NCBI RefSeq assembly: GCF_003925875.1
Contig: NZ_AP019309.1
Span: 992,001 to 1,056,000, forward strand
From: Intestinibaculum porci
GTDB taxonomy: Bacteria > Bacillota_I > Bacilli_A > Erysipelotrichales > Coprobacillaceae
Length of the DNA: 64,000 bases
Reading direction: 5' to 3'
Under the pieces are notes generated by a model, which was given only the letters and a program-made list of their open reading frames with translations, did no database searches and was not told where the DNA came from. How positions within the stretch are numbered: the first letter of the stretch is position 1; every line of letters starts with the position of its first letter. Shown here piece by piece: positions 43,547-51,722 of the stretch. The translations under genes and the position numbers were made by a program.

Positions 43547-43882
43547 ATGGAAAATAAGATTAAACTTAGTCCTAAGAAGATTTTAAATAAACAGTTTCAG
43601 ATTGATTTTAAAGGCTATAATGCCAATGAAGTTGATTATTTCTTAGATCTTATTGTTGCTGATTATGAGAATTTTGCGGCGATGCTCAATGAATCGTATG
43701 ATGAAATTGAAAGCCTGCAGCGTGAAAACGCTGCGTTAAAGCAGAAAATTTCTTCTTTAGAAGCGGGGGCACCAACGCAGAATGCACAAAACTTAGAAGC
43801 CAAAATGGCTGGCAACGTCGATTTGTTAAAACGTCTTTCTCAGTTAGAAAAAGAAGTTTATTCTAATAAAAAGAATGACTAA
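43547..43882 (+). CDS. gpsB: Cell division protein GpsB (DivIVA family)
   Basis: A 111-residue DivIVA-type protein. The N-terminal membrane/PBP-binding motif is KKILNKQFQIDFKGYNANEVDYFLDLI, followed by a coiled coil (YDEIESLQRENAALKQKISSLE) and a C-terminal helical segment. GpsB coordinates peptidoglycan synthases between division and elongation. Its interaction partner class, PBP1 (ponA), is encoded 1 kb away. ATG 43547 is chosen because GGCGGTG lies eight bases upstream; an in-frame ATG at 43532 is possible. rnpB begins four bases after the stop. Confidence 0.92.
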   Translation: MENKIKLSPKKILNKQFQIDFKGYNANEVDYFLDLIVADYENFAAMLNESYDEIESLQRENAALKQKISSLEAGAPTQNAQNLEAKMAGNVDLLKRLSQLEKEVYSNKKND

Positions 43883-43886
43883 CTCA

Positions 43887-44222
43887 TGTGTCTGCGAGAA
43901 TCAATCGCTAGCAGTAGAGGAAAGTCCGTGCTATCACAGGCTGGAATGCCTGTAGTGTTCGTGCTAAGCCTAATAAGCTTAGGCATCGGAAGATGACGAC
44001 GGCATAACTCCTAAGTCGCAAGATAAGGAGGGCGCCATAAAGTGCCACAGAGACTATGACTTTGTGAAAACAAAGGGTGAAAAGCTGGTAAACTCCGCGA
44101 GATAGAAACCCAAATTTGGTAGGGGAGTCGCATCAAAAGAATCAAAATGGCGATGCGGTAGGGTTACCTAAGATAAATGATTGATTGAAAAACAGAACAC
44201 GGCTTATCAGAGCAGACGCATC
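43887..44222 (+). ncRNA. rnpB: RNase P RNA, type B
   Basis: The catalytic RNA that matures tRNA 5' ends. Universal blocks are present: GAGGAAAGTCCGTGCT near the start, GTAGTGTTCGTGCTAAGC, GTGCCACAGAGAC, GGTAAACTCCGCGAG, GAGATAGAAACCCAAATTTG, and ACAGAACACGGCTTATCAGA at the end. P1 pairs TGTGTCTGC with GCAGACGCA. The layout is the Bacillus-like B type. Confidence 0.97.
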
Positions 44223-44247
44223 ACACGATAGTTTCTATCGTGTTTTT
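44223..44247 (+). terminator. Intrinsic terminator after rnpB
   Basis: A 9-bp stem ACACGATAG / CTATCGTGT with a TTT loop and T tail, starting directly after the P1 stem. Confidence 0.93.
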
Positions 44248-44340
44248 AAGTATAGAAATGGAATTTTATGCTGATGGTGGTTGTAAATACTATTATTTTG
44301 TGCTTTAATAAGCGTGAATGATTCTTTCAGGAGGGGACAT

Positions 44341-45264
44341 ATGAATAATCTTGGTGAAGAAATCAAAAAGAAGCGATTGGAAAAAGGTTTGACGATTGAA
44401 GAACTTTCTCAGAAAACTATGCTTTCCGTTGCGATTATTAGAGATATAGAAAATGGCGCCTTCAATCGTTATGAAGGCGATGAAACATATGTCAAGATGT
44501 ATCTGCGAAAAATTTCCAGTGCCCTTGATATGGATGAAGATCAGATCACGCAGGCTTATGTGAATTTGACTCAGCAGTTAAAAGCGGAGGAAGAGGAAGA
44601 AGCCAACAAGAAAGCGGAAGAAAGCGAACAGGAATTACAAAAACGAAAAGACTTCCAGTTCGAACGTCCTAATTACAACACCAAAGGATCCGTTTATGCG
44701 GATAAACCTCATTTGAAGTATGTGCGTGGGATTATTGTGGTTGTTCTGATTTCACTTATTTGTGCTGTTGTCTATATTGGTGTAAGTGTGGGCAAATCAG
44801 GCAGTGAAAATACGAAGTACACGAATACTTCTAATACCGCTACTGGTAAAGTCAATACGAAGAAGAAATCTTCAACTGCTACAAAGAAAAAGGAAACGAA
44901 GAAGAAGGCTGCAAAGAAGAAAGCTTCTACGCAGGTGACTTTCAAACGTTTAGGCACATTCCAGTATCAGATGGTTTTACCTAAGGATACGAAGAATGTA
45001 AAACTGAAGATTGTCTTCGGGGCACGCTGCTGGGTAGGCTTCAGTGCGAACGGAGCTAGCTTAAATGGTCTTTCAAGTAAGATCTATAATGCTGGTGACA
45101 CGGTTGAACAGACTATTGATACGACAACCCTTCGTCAGTTAACGGTCCGCAGCGGAAATAATACTGGTACGAAGTACTATATTAATAATCAGCAGATTCC
45201 TTTAACAGATGCGGAATCGAAGATGACAGTTACAAGATTAATCTTAACGGTTGCAAAAAGTTAA
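44341..45264 (+). CDS. rodZ: RodZ-like cell-shape protein (HTH-TM-DUF4115)
   Basis: A 307-residue bitopic protein. A cytoplasmic HTH_25 domain (LGEEIKKKRLEKGLTIEELS, residues 4-23, through about 75) normally contacts MreB, a membrane helix lies at about 128-150, then a Thr/Lys/Ser-rich linker (TKKKETKKKAAKKK) and an extracellular DUF4115 beta domain (WVGFSANGASLNGL, LTVRSGNN). ATG 44341 follows CAGGAGGGG; the in-frame start 27 bases upstream lacks support. Order rodZ-pncC-recA follows Bacillus except that pgsA is absent. Confidence 0.9.
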   Translation: MNNLGEEIKKKRLEKGLTIEELSQKTMLSVAIIRDIENGAFNRYEGDETYVKMYLRKISSALDMDEDQITQAYVNLTQQLKAEEEEEANKKAEESEQELQKRKDFQFERPNYNTKGSVYADKPHLKYVRGIIVVVLISLICAVVYIGVSVGKSGSENTKYTNTSNTATGKVNTKKKSSTATKKKETKKKAAKKKASTQVTFKRLGTFQYQMVLPKDTKNVKLKIVFGARCWVGFSANGASLNGLSSKIYNAGDTVEQTIDTTTLRQLTVRSGNNTGTKYYINNQQIPLTDAESKMTVTRLILTVAKS

Positions 45265-45272
45265 TGTATAAT
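45244..45272 (+). promoter_or_regulatory. Possible promoter for pncC
   Basis: TTAACG (45244-45249) and TATAAT (45267-45272) with a 17-base spacer lie over the end of rodZ. The rodZ terminator follows directly downstream, so a transcript from here would run into it. Confidence 0.45.
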
Positions 45273-45275
45273 GAG

Positions 45276-45310
45276 AGACAAATCATAGGAACCTATGGTT
45301 TGTCTTTTTT
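45276..45310 (+). terminator. Intrinsic terminator after rodZ
   Basis: A long stem AGACAAATCATAGG / CCTATGGTTTGTCT with a six-T tail. The pncC ribosome site begins three bases further on. Confidence 0.9.
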
Positions 45311-45327
45311 CTAAGGAGGAATTTCAA

Positions 45328-45786
45328 GTGGATGAATTATGCACTTATTTAATTGAACATAATATTCAGATTGCCAGCACGGAAAGCTTTACGGTGGGGA
45401 CCTTTGCCTCACGCATCGGGATGCATCCTGGCATTTCGAAAGTTTATCGCGGCTCGGTCGTGTCATATCAGACGATGATTAAACACAAAGTATTAGGCAT
45501 TGATCAGGCATTAATTGATCATTATGGCGTGGTCTCAAGTGAAATTGCCCATGACATGGCGACGCATGGGAAGGCATTATTTGATAGCGATGTCTGCATC
45601 TCTTTTACGGGGAATGCCGGACCTGACGCAATGGAAGGGAAAAAAGTAGGGCAAATTTATATTGGCATCGCCGCCTATGATGATGTTTATACCTTTGCCT
45701 ATGAATTATCTGGAAGTCGTCAGGAAATTGTCGATCAGGCAATTTCCCTAGGCTGTGTAAATCTATTGAAAGTTTTGAAAAAATAA
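45328..45786 (+). CDS. pncC: CinA C-terminal-domain protein, nicotinamide-nucleotide amidohydrolase-like
   Basis: A 152-residue stand-alone CinA C-terminal (PncC) domain; the N-terminal MoaB-like domain of full CinA is absent. PncC deamidates nicotinamide mononucleotide for NAD recycling. STESFTVGTFASRI corresponds to the A-E-S-C-T-G-G catalytic block; the nucleophile Ser is kept, but Cys and the first Gly are replaced by Phe and Val. VSYQTMIKHKVLGI, GVVSSEIAHDMA and SFTGNAGPDAMEGK complete the family pattern. GTG 45328 is set by AAGGAGG. Activity is uncertain because of the altered block. Confidence 0.82.
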   Translation: MDELCTYLIEHNIQIASTESFTVGTFASRIGMHPGISKVYRGSVVSYQTMIKHKVLGIDQALIDHYGVVSSEIAHDMATHGKALFDSDVCISFTGNAGPDAMEGKKVGQIYIGIAAYDDVYTFAYELSGSRQEIVDQAISLGCVNLLKVLKK

Positions 45787-45814
45787 AGGATAATAGAAGA
45801 TAAGGAGGACATTT

Positions 45815-46861
45815 ATGGCTAAAGAAAAGAAATCCGTAGCGCTCAATGTGGATAATAAAGAGAAAGCTTTAGATGATGCCTTAAAACAAATTGAAAAGAA
45901 GTTTGGCAAAGGCAGTATTATGCGTCTTGGTGATCGTCCAGCAGTCGACATTGATGTGATTCCTTCCGGATCTCTGCAGCTTGATGCTGCCCTAGGCATC
46001 GGCGGTTATCCGAAAGGACGAATCATTGAAATCTATGGTCCAGAATCATCAGGGAAAACAACCTTGACTCTGCATGCCATTGCGGAGTGTCAGAAACAAG
46101 GCGGAAAAGCCGCATTTATCGATGCCGAACATGCGATCGATCCGGTCTATGCAAAAAACTTAGGTGTCGATGTGGATGAGCTGATTTTATCACAGCCTGA
46201 TTCTGGTGAACAGGCTTTGGAAATTGCGGAAATGTTAGTGCGTTCAGGCGTCATTGAACTGGTTGTTATTGACTCAGTAGCGGCATTAGTACCGCAAGTC
46301 GAATTAGATGGTGAAATGAGTGATCAGAATATGGGCTTACAGGCAAGGCTGATGTCTAAAGCATTACGTAAGCTTTCTGGGGTCATGAATAAAACCAACT
46401 GTACGGTGATCTTTATCAACCAGCTGCGTGAAAAGATCGGGGTTATGTTTGGCAATCCAGAAACGACAACCGGTGGTCGAGCATTAAAATTCTATTCGTC
46501 CGTACGTATTGAAATTCGTCGCTCTGAACAGATCAAACAGAATGGCGAAGTGATCGGGAATAAAACCAACATTAAGGTCGTGAAAAATAAAGTGGCACCA
46601 CCATTTAAGACCACACAGGTGGATATCATTTATGGGAAAGGCATTTCCCATGATGGGGAAGTACTCGACTTAGCGACGCAGTATGATATCGTGGAGAAAT
46701 CTGGTGCCTGGTATGCCTATAAAGGTGAGAAGATTGGTCAGGGCCGGGAAAATGCGAAAGCCTTCCTGGTAAGTCATCCGGAAATTATGGCGGAAGTCGA
46801 ACAGGGTATTAAAAACGAAATGTTCGGGGAAGCTGTCGAAGAGACGAGCGAAGAAGCGTAA
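45815..46861 (+). CDS. recA: Recombinase RecA
   Basis: A 348-residue ATP-dependent strand-exchange protein and SOS co-protease. The P-loop is [48 protein letters not shown] covers the L1/L2 DNA-binding loops, and the C-terminus is acidic (EAVEETSEE). All core motifs are present at family length. AAGGAGG precedes the ATG. No LexA box was recognised upstream. Confidence 0.98.
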   Translation: MAKEKKSVALNVDNKEKALDDALKQIEKKFGKGSIMRLGDRPAVDIDVIPSGSLQLDAALGIGGYPKGRIIEIYGPESSGKTTLTLHAIAECQKQGGKAAFIDAEHAIDPVYAKNLGVDVDELILSQPDSGEQALEIAEMLVRSGVIELVVIDSVAALVPQVELDGEMSDQNMGLQARLMSKALRKLSGVMNKTNCTVIFINQLREKIGVMFGNPETTTGGRALKFYSSVRIEIRRSEQIKQNGEVIGNKTNIKVVKNKVAPPFKTTQVDIIYGKGISHDGEVLDLATQYDIVEKSGAWYAYKGEKIGQGRENAKAFLVSHPEIMAEVEQGIKNEMFGEAVEETSEEA

Positions 46862-46863
46862 AG

Positions 46864-47457
46864 ATGCCGAAATCAACCGAAGATTTATTGCTTAACGGCT
46901 TTATGGACCTGGTGACCGAGCGACCGCTCGATAAGATTACGGTTCAGGACATCGCTGATTACTGCTGTGTCAATCGTAATACTTTCTATTATCATTATGA
47001 TAATATTTACGACTTGTTGGAAAAGTTTTTTGATCGTCAGACCAACTCAGCATTAGAATTTTTGAAAAGCGGGGAAAGTCTGAAAAACTGTATTAAAGCG
47101 ATTATTTTATTTGCGATTGATCATCATCAGGCCGCTAAGCATTTGGTGAACTCAAGCAATCGTGATTTGGTGGCGAGTTATTTAGGGCATTCTTTTTCTA
47201 CTTTATTAACGACGTATGTGGAAGAACATTATGACATTAACGATGAAAACCGCCAAAAAGCGGAATTCATTATCGCCTTTTATCGCTATGCTTTTGTCGG
47301 TATTATGATGGATGTCATGACCAAAGATCCGGAAGATACGCCGTCAGAGTATAACGAAAATCCTGAATATTATGTCGATTTGATCTTAGATACAATTGAA
47401 CATGATATTACCGATAACATTTTAATGAATGTAGCGAAACCTCTCAAAGACGCGTAA
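46864..47457 (+). CDS. TetR/AcrR-family transcriptional regulator
   Basis: A 197-residue TetR-type regulator. The N-terminal helix-turn-helix reads ITVQDIADYCCVNRNTFYYHYDNIYDLLEKFF (residues about 24-55), the DhaS/TetR_C_8-like subgroup. The C-terminal domain would bind an unknown ligand. It lies three bases after recA, a place usually taken by other genes in Bacillus. The last 339 bases are part of a 405-bp repeat duplicated on the far side of the adjacent insertion sequence, but this copy is complete. Confidence 0.92.
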   Translation: MPKSTEDLLLNGFMDLVTERPLDKITVQDIADYCCVNRNTFYYHYDNIYDLLEKFFDRQTNSALEFLKSGESLKNCIKAIILFAIDHHQAAKHLVNSSNRDLVASYLGHSFSTLLTTYVEEHYDINDENRQKAEFIIAFYRYAFVGIMMDVMTKDPEDTPSEYNENPEYYVDLILDTIEHDITDNILMNVAKPLKDA

Positions 47458-47523
47458 GCGTCTTTTTAATTGTGAAATCGATGACTTGAGATTATTGAAA
47501 TTAGAAAATAAATACTATATAAT
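47119..47523 (+). repeat. 405-bp direct repeat, copy 1 (target duplication)
   Basis: This segment is identical, base for base by my reading, to 49644-50048. It holds the last 339 bases of tetR, its terminator and the TTGAAA-17-TATAAT promoter of rny. The copies directly border the IS on either side. Confidence 0.95.
47446..47467 (+). terminator. Intrinsic terminator overlapping the tetR stop
   Basis: Stem AAAGACGC / GCGTCTTT with the tetR stop codon in its GTAA loop. A second copy exists at 49971-49992 within the direct repeat. Confidence 0.85.
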
Positions 47524-47549
47524 CCCACAATTGACAGAAAAAATTGAGC

Positions 47550-47593
47550 AAAAGCCAGGATTCCCTTTATTTATCGGTGTTTCCTGGCTTTTT
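47550..47593. terminator. Terminator hairpin inside the left IS end
   Basis: Stem AAAAGCCAGGA / TCCTGGCTTTT around a 21-base loop. It ends the transposase transcript on the minus strand and would stop readthrough from tetR on the plus strand. Confidence 0.8.
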
Positions 47594-47599
47594 GTTTAA

Positions 47600-49492
47600 T
47601 CAATTTTTTGTTGTATGTGATTGCCTCTTTAAAAATTTTTTTGAAATTTTTCTTAAAATTTTATTCAGGTCCTTTGGCTTGTAGTACTGAAAGTCAAGCC
47701 CCAGCTCTGTTAGCTGCTCGAGAGCCTTTAGCGTATAGCTTGAAGTGTATGTTGCACTATAATAAACATCATGCTCATTCACCACATTCATGTTTTTTAA
47801 TGTTTCTATCAACTCTTCTACTGTTACATGTGTTCCCTGATCATCAAGCATGCATTCTAACAGTCTGTATACTAGCAGGGCGGTGAAGCACGTTAAAAAA
47901 TGCGCTCTAATTCTGTTGGGATTATATACATAGACAGGACGAGCTTTGAAGGTAGTCTTCATTATTCTAAAGCAGTCCTCAATCTGGTATCTCTTATGTG
48001 ATATGTCAAGAATATCCTTGACCGGATCAAGAACAAGATTTGTCGCTACTGCATAATAGCCGTCATACTGCTCTTCTTTTCGAATCTGCTCCTCATCTAG
48101 AATATAAGCTGACTTTGTCTTATTTTTATTTTTGATAAACCTTCTTACGTCATTAGGTCCCTTCTTGATCTTCTCTGGATCACCTGAAGAGATGAGCTTT
48201 TTAGCTCTGTCAATCTGTCTCTGACGAACTTTTCTCTGATAGTCCATCATTTTTCTCGAGAACGTAACAATGACGATCTGCTTTAAAGTGCCTTTTGCTT
48301 TTACTTTCCTGATCTTACCATTTTTGCATTTTTTCATTTCATAATAACCAAGAAAGATGTCCTCCTTGTCAGCATTTAAAACTTTATAGGCTGTAGATTC
48401 ATAGCGTGCTCTGTTCAGTTCGCTGTTTTTGTCATATTTAAAGGTTTTTAGCTCCTCAATTGACACTGGATTGTCATCACTGAGATTTCTGTAGTCACAG
48501 TCGTTGAATACAGCAGTCTGAAGAGCATCAGACAGCTTCTTGACTGACTGCGTGACAATAAAAGCTCGGCCGCCCATTGAATTAAATTTACGGATATTGT
48601 ATGAACCCAGACCGGCATCGGCACAGTATATGAATTTACTGTTACCCATGGTCTTAATGACCTGCTCCTCCAGCGGGGTGGCCGTTTCCTGCTCGCTGGT
48701 ATTGCCAGGATCCAGGCACATAGAAATAGGAATTCCTCTCTTGTCCATTAAAAGTCCCATTTCAACGATAGGATTAGGCCTGTTTTCCTTGCTGACGCCG
48801 TAGCGTCTTAGCCCCTTTGTAACTTCGCCCGTTTCCGGATCAATCTCATCATCGTCAGCCTGTTCGCATTCAAAAAAGTAATTTGTGCAGTCATAGTAGA
48901 CGACAGACATGTCTCTCTTTATGAGATTCTGTGATTTTTTATAAAGATGCGCAAGGTAGTCCTCCTGGTTTTCTGCAATTAAATCGAGAAAGCGGAGAAA
49001 ATGATGGTACTCAATCTGAGGATTCTCATAGTAGGCATTAAGGCGGTCGTAGGTGCCATACTTGCTGTGAGGATCAAGGATTCTGCCAAAGGTAAGAAAT
49101 CTGTTAACAGAATTAAAGTCATATTTCGCCTTGGACTTTTCCTGAAGATTTCTAAAAAAGCCGTCCAGTTCAAGCATATTATAAATGTACTGAAGATAGA
49201 AGTATCCGATGTTGGATGACAGTGAGCGGCTTACCCGGCTATCATCGGGTCCTGTCACTCGCTGATTGAAGTCGACCGTCAGTGTGTATTCCCGCTTTCC
49301 GGATCTCGCATCCTCATTCATTTTTTGTATTACATTTCTGCAGTAGGATACCGGATCATCGGTGACCATCAGAAGTTCTGAATGTTTGCCGAGCTTTTTT
49401 ACATTGCGGGTGGTCGTCTTTTTGCCGTTTCTGATTCCCTCCTGGACATAGTATGTGGGATCCTTAAGACGCTTGTCGTAGTAGAGCTTCAT
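47600..49492 (-). CDS. IS1634-family transposase
   Basis: A 630-residue DDE transposase with an intact frame. Motifs: VYYDCTNYFFE near residues 199-209 (first Asp), KENRPNPIVEMGLLMD, YCADAGLGSYN near 298-308 (second Asp) and HKRYQIEDCFRIMKTTFKARPVYVY near 515-540 containing the third acidic residue (Y-x-I-E of the IS4 superfamily YREK-like block). The C-terminus is basic (RKISKKFLKRQSHTTKN). It is a relative of the partial transposase at 1-1139 but clearly a different lineage. Confidence 0.95.
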   Translation of the reverse strand: MKLYYDKRLKDPTYYVQEGIRNGKKTTTRNVKKLGKHSELLMVTDDPVSYCRNVIQKMNEDARSGKREYTLTVDFNQRVTGPDDSRVSRSLSSNIGYFYLQYIYNMLELDGFFRNLQEKSKAKYDFNSVNRFLTFGRILDPHSKYGTYDRLNAYYENPQIEYHHFLRFLDLIAENQEDYLAHLYKKSQNLIKRDMSVVYYDCTNYFFECEQADDDEIDPETGEVTKGLRRYGVSKENRPNPIVEMGLLMDKRGIPISMCLDPGNTSEQETATPLEEQVIKTMGNSKFIYCADAGLGSYNIRKFNSMGGRAFIVTQSVKKLSDALQTAVFNDCDYRNLSDDNPVSIEELKTFKYDKNSELNRARYESTAYKVLNADKEDIFLGYYEMKKCKNGKIRKVKAKGTLKQIVIVTFSRKMMDYQRKVRQRQIDRAKKLISSGDPEKIKKGPNDVRRFIKNKNKTKSAYILDEEQIRKEEQYDGYYAVATNLVLDPVKDILDISHKRYQIEDCFRIMKTTFKARPVYVYNPNRIRAHFLTCFTALLVYRLLECMLDDQGTHVTVEELIETLKNMNVVNEHDVYYSATYTSSYTLKALEQLTELGLDFQYYKPKDLNKILRKISKKFLKRQSHTTKN

Positions 49493-49583
49493 ATAAAAAA
49501 GTCCTCCTCATATCTAATATTTTACCATGAAAGGGAAATACATACAACACATACAACATAATAGTTTATAAAATTTGACAGCT

Positions 49584-49608
49584 AAAAGCCCCTGATAACA
49601 GGGGTTTT
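49584..49608. terminator. Terminator hairpin inside the right IS end
   Basis: Stem CCCCTG / CAGGGG extended by A/T pairs lies between the IS end and the transposase start. On the minus strand it would keep outside transcription from entering the transposase; on the plus strand it blocks exit toward rny. Confidence 0.72.
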
Positions 49609-49643
49609 GTAGATATGGCTAGTAGAGATTCTGTCAATCGCCC

Positions 49644-49982
49644 GATCATCATCAGGCCGCTAAGCATTTGGTGAACTCAAGCAATCGTGATTTGGTGGCG
49701 AGTTATTTAGGGCATTCTTTTTCTACTTTATTAACGACGTATGTGGAAGAACATTATGACATTAACGATGAAAACCGCCAAAAAGCGGAATTCATTATCG
49801 CCTTTTATCGCTATGCTTTTGTCGGTATTATGATGGATGTCATGACCAAAGATCCGGAAGATACGCCGTCAGAGTATAACGAAAATCCTGAATATTATGT
49901 CGATTTGATCTTAGATACAATTGAACATGATATTACCGATAACATTTTAATGAATGTAGCGAAACCTCTCAAAGACGCGTAA
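49644..49982 (+). pseudogene. Duplicated 3' fragment of tetR
   Basis: This is the last 113 codons of the tetR gene, without a start codon or ribosome site, produced by the duplication flanking the IS. Not expected to be translated, although an in-frame GTG exists near 49668. Confidence 0.93.
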
Positions 49983-50019
49983 GCGTCTTTTTAATTGTGA
50001 AATCGATGACTTGAGATTA

Positions 50020-50048
50020 TTGAAATTAGAAAATAAATACTATATAAT
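50020..50048 (+). promoter_or_regulatory. rny promoter
   Basis: TTGAAA (50020-50025) and TATAAT (50043-50048) with a 17-base spacer. An identical copy at 47495-47523 now points into the IS. Confidence 0.85.
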
Positions 50049-50097
50049 TAACTAGGTGTCACATTACACCCATAAATACATAGGTAGGAGGATTCAT

Positions 50098-51678
50098 ATG
50101 AACGGTAGAGAAACTACCCCAATTGCTGTCCCATTGCCCTATGTTCTTCTGGTTTTAATTATAGGTGTTTTAATAGGTTTATTAGCTTATTATATTTTTA
50201 CCAAAATTAAGTTATCAAAGGCTACTGAAGAAGCCAAAAAAATTGTTGAGGATGCGCATGCGAAAGCAGACTCGATTATCAAGGAAGCAACCCTTGATGC
50301 CAAAACCCAGGCTTATGAATATAAGCTGGCGGGAGAAAAGGAAATCAAGAAGGAGCGTCTGGAGTTAACGAAGTTTGAAACGCAGCTTTCTCAAAGAGAA
50401 CAGAGTATCGATCGAAGAGATATCGCTTTACAGGGTAAAGAAGATATCTTAGATGCGAAAAACCAACAATTAGATAAGAAACAAGCGGAACTAGGCAAAC
50501 TAGAGGATCAGCTCAAAAGTCAAATCAGCGAAAAAGTGGCAGAGCTGGAAAAGATTGCCGCAATGAGTGCCAACCAGGCGAAAGAAGAACTTTTCAAGCA
50601 GGTTGAAGTCCAAATGGAAAACGAAGTCACAGCGTATATCAAGGAGCAGGAAGAAGAAGCCAAAGCCAAAGCTTCACTGTATGCGAAAGATATTATCGCT
50701 GATGCGATCAATCGTTATTCCCAGGAAGAAGTGACAGAACGAACAGTGAACGTCGTATCACTGCCTAGTGAAGAAATGAAAGGCCGTATCATTGGTCGCG
50801 AAGGCCGTAATATTCGTGCAATCGAAAATGCGACTGGCGCGGAACTGATTATTGATGATACGCCAGAAGTGATTACGGTGTCATGTTTTAATCCGGTTCG
50901 CCGGGAAGTAGCGCGTGTCGCACTGGAAAAACTGATTAAAGATGGTCGTATTCAGCCAGGGCGTATTGAAGAAGTCGTTGAAAAGACGAAAAAGGAAATC
51001 GATGACATCATGTACAAAGCCGGAGAAGATGCGATCTTCGAATTAGGCTTATCAAAGATGAAGAAAGACGAAATCATGATGATCGGGAAGCTGAAATATC
51101 GTACCAGCTACGGTCAAAACGGTCTCCAGCATTCTTTAGAAGTTGCACATTTTGCGGGTATTATGGCAGCTGAGTTAGGTTTAAATCAGCAGTTAGCGAA
51201 ACGGGCTGGCTTATTGCATGATATCGGTAAAGCGATGGATCATGAAATGGAAGGCAGCCATGTTGAATTAGGCGCTAAATTTGCGAAGAAGATGGGTGAA
51301 AACAGCGTTGTTATCAATGCTATTGAATCGCACCATGGTGATGTCCCAGCGACTTCTGTAATTTCTGTTTTAGTCGCTGCGGCTGATACACTTTCTGCCG
51401 CTCGTCCTGGTTCACGAAGCGAAACGATTGAAAATTACATTCAGCGTTTAGAGAAGCTGGAAGAAATTTCAAAGAGCTTCGATGGGGTGGATAAGGTCTT
51501 TGCAATTCAGGCTGGCCGTGAAGTACGTGTCATTGTCAACCCGGAAAAAGTGGATGACTTAAAAGCCCATAAACTGGCTCGTGATATCAAAGATAAGATT
51601 GAAAATGAACTCACTTATCCAGGGCATATCAAAGTAACGGTGGTCCGTGAACTGCGGGCAAACGAAATTGCAAAATAA
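50098..51678 (+). CDS. rny: Ribonuclease Y
   Basis: A 526-residue membrane-anchored endoribonuclease that starts mRNA decay in Firmicutes. One N-terminal membrane helix (about 12-36), a long coiled coil (about 40-200), a KH domain (MKGRIIGREGRNIRAIENATGAE) and an HD domain with HDIGK near residue 374 and ESHHGD. ATG 50098 follows TAGGAGG; an in-frame start 42 bases upstream would precede the ribosome site. Its partner complex subunit RicA is encoded 4 kb downstream. Confidence 0.97.
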   Translation: MNGRETTPIAVPLPYVLLVLIIGVLIGLLAYYIFTKIKLSKATEEAKKIVEDAHAKADSIIKEATLDAKTQAYEYKLAGEKEIKKERLELTKFETQLSQREQSIDRRDIALQGKEDILDAKNQQLDKKQAELGKLEDQLKSQISEKVAELEKIAAMSANQAKEELFKQVEVQMENEVTAYIKEQEEEAKAKASLYAKDIIADAINRYSQEEVTERTVNVVSLPSEEMKGRIIGREGRNIRAIENATGAELIIDDTPEVITVSCFNPVRREVARVALEKLIKDGRIQPGRIEEVVEKTKKEIDDIMYKAGEDAIFELGLSKMKKDEIMMIGKLKYRTSYGQNGLQHSLEVAHFAGIMAAELGLNQQLAKRAGLLHDIGKAMDHEMEGSHVELGAKFAKKMGENSVVINAIESHHGDVPATSVISVLVAAADTLSAARPGSRSETIENYIQRLEKLEEISKSFDGVDKVFAIQAGREVRVIVNPEKVDDLKAHKLARDIKDKIENELTYPGHIKVTVVRELRANEIAK

Positions 51679-51680
51679 AA

Positions 51681-51706
51681 AACGTTCCTTCGGGAGCGTT
51701 TTTTTC
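51681..51706 (+). terminator. Intrinsic terminator after rny
   Basis: Stem AACGTTCC / GGAGCGTT capped by a stable TTCG loop, then seven T. Confidence 0.9.
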
Positions 51707-51722
51707 ATGAAAGGAGATACTT

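Larger units (their letters stand above)
47524..49643 (-). mobile_element. IS1634-family insertion sequence, complete (about 2.1 kb)
   Basis: A 2120-base element with one transposase gene. Inverted terminal sequences share ATTGACAGAA (47530-47539 and, reversed, 49629-49638), with 5-6 poorly matched bases outside. Direct repeats of 405 bp border it. IS1634 of Mycoplasma mycoides is known for variable and sometimes several-hundred-base target duplications, which fits. A hairpin with T tails lies just inside each end. The true tips may differ by a few bases from the repeat boundaries. Confidence 0.92.
49644..50048 (+). repeat. 405-bp direct repeat, copy 2 (target duplication)
   Basis: Identical to 47119-47523, offset 2525. 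It ends exactly with the TATAAT of the rny promoter, so this copy drives rny. Confidence 0.95.

Noticed and set aside
43327-43557. A 76-codon plus-strand frame before gpsB
   Set aside because: It contains the gpsB promoter, overlaps the gpsB start and has no ribosome site or recognisable family.
49668-49982. Apparent small gene matching the tetR C-terminus
   Set aside because: It is the duplicated 3' part of tetR with no start signals, so it is listed as a pseudogene fragment.
47119-50048. Assembly error producing the 405-bp repeat
   Set aside because: Distinct unique sequence on each side and a complete IS between the copies argue for a real structure, and long duplications are known for this IS family; long reads would settle it.
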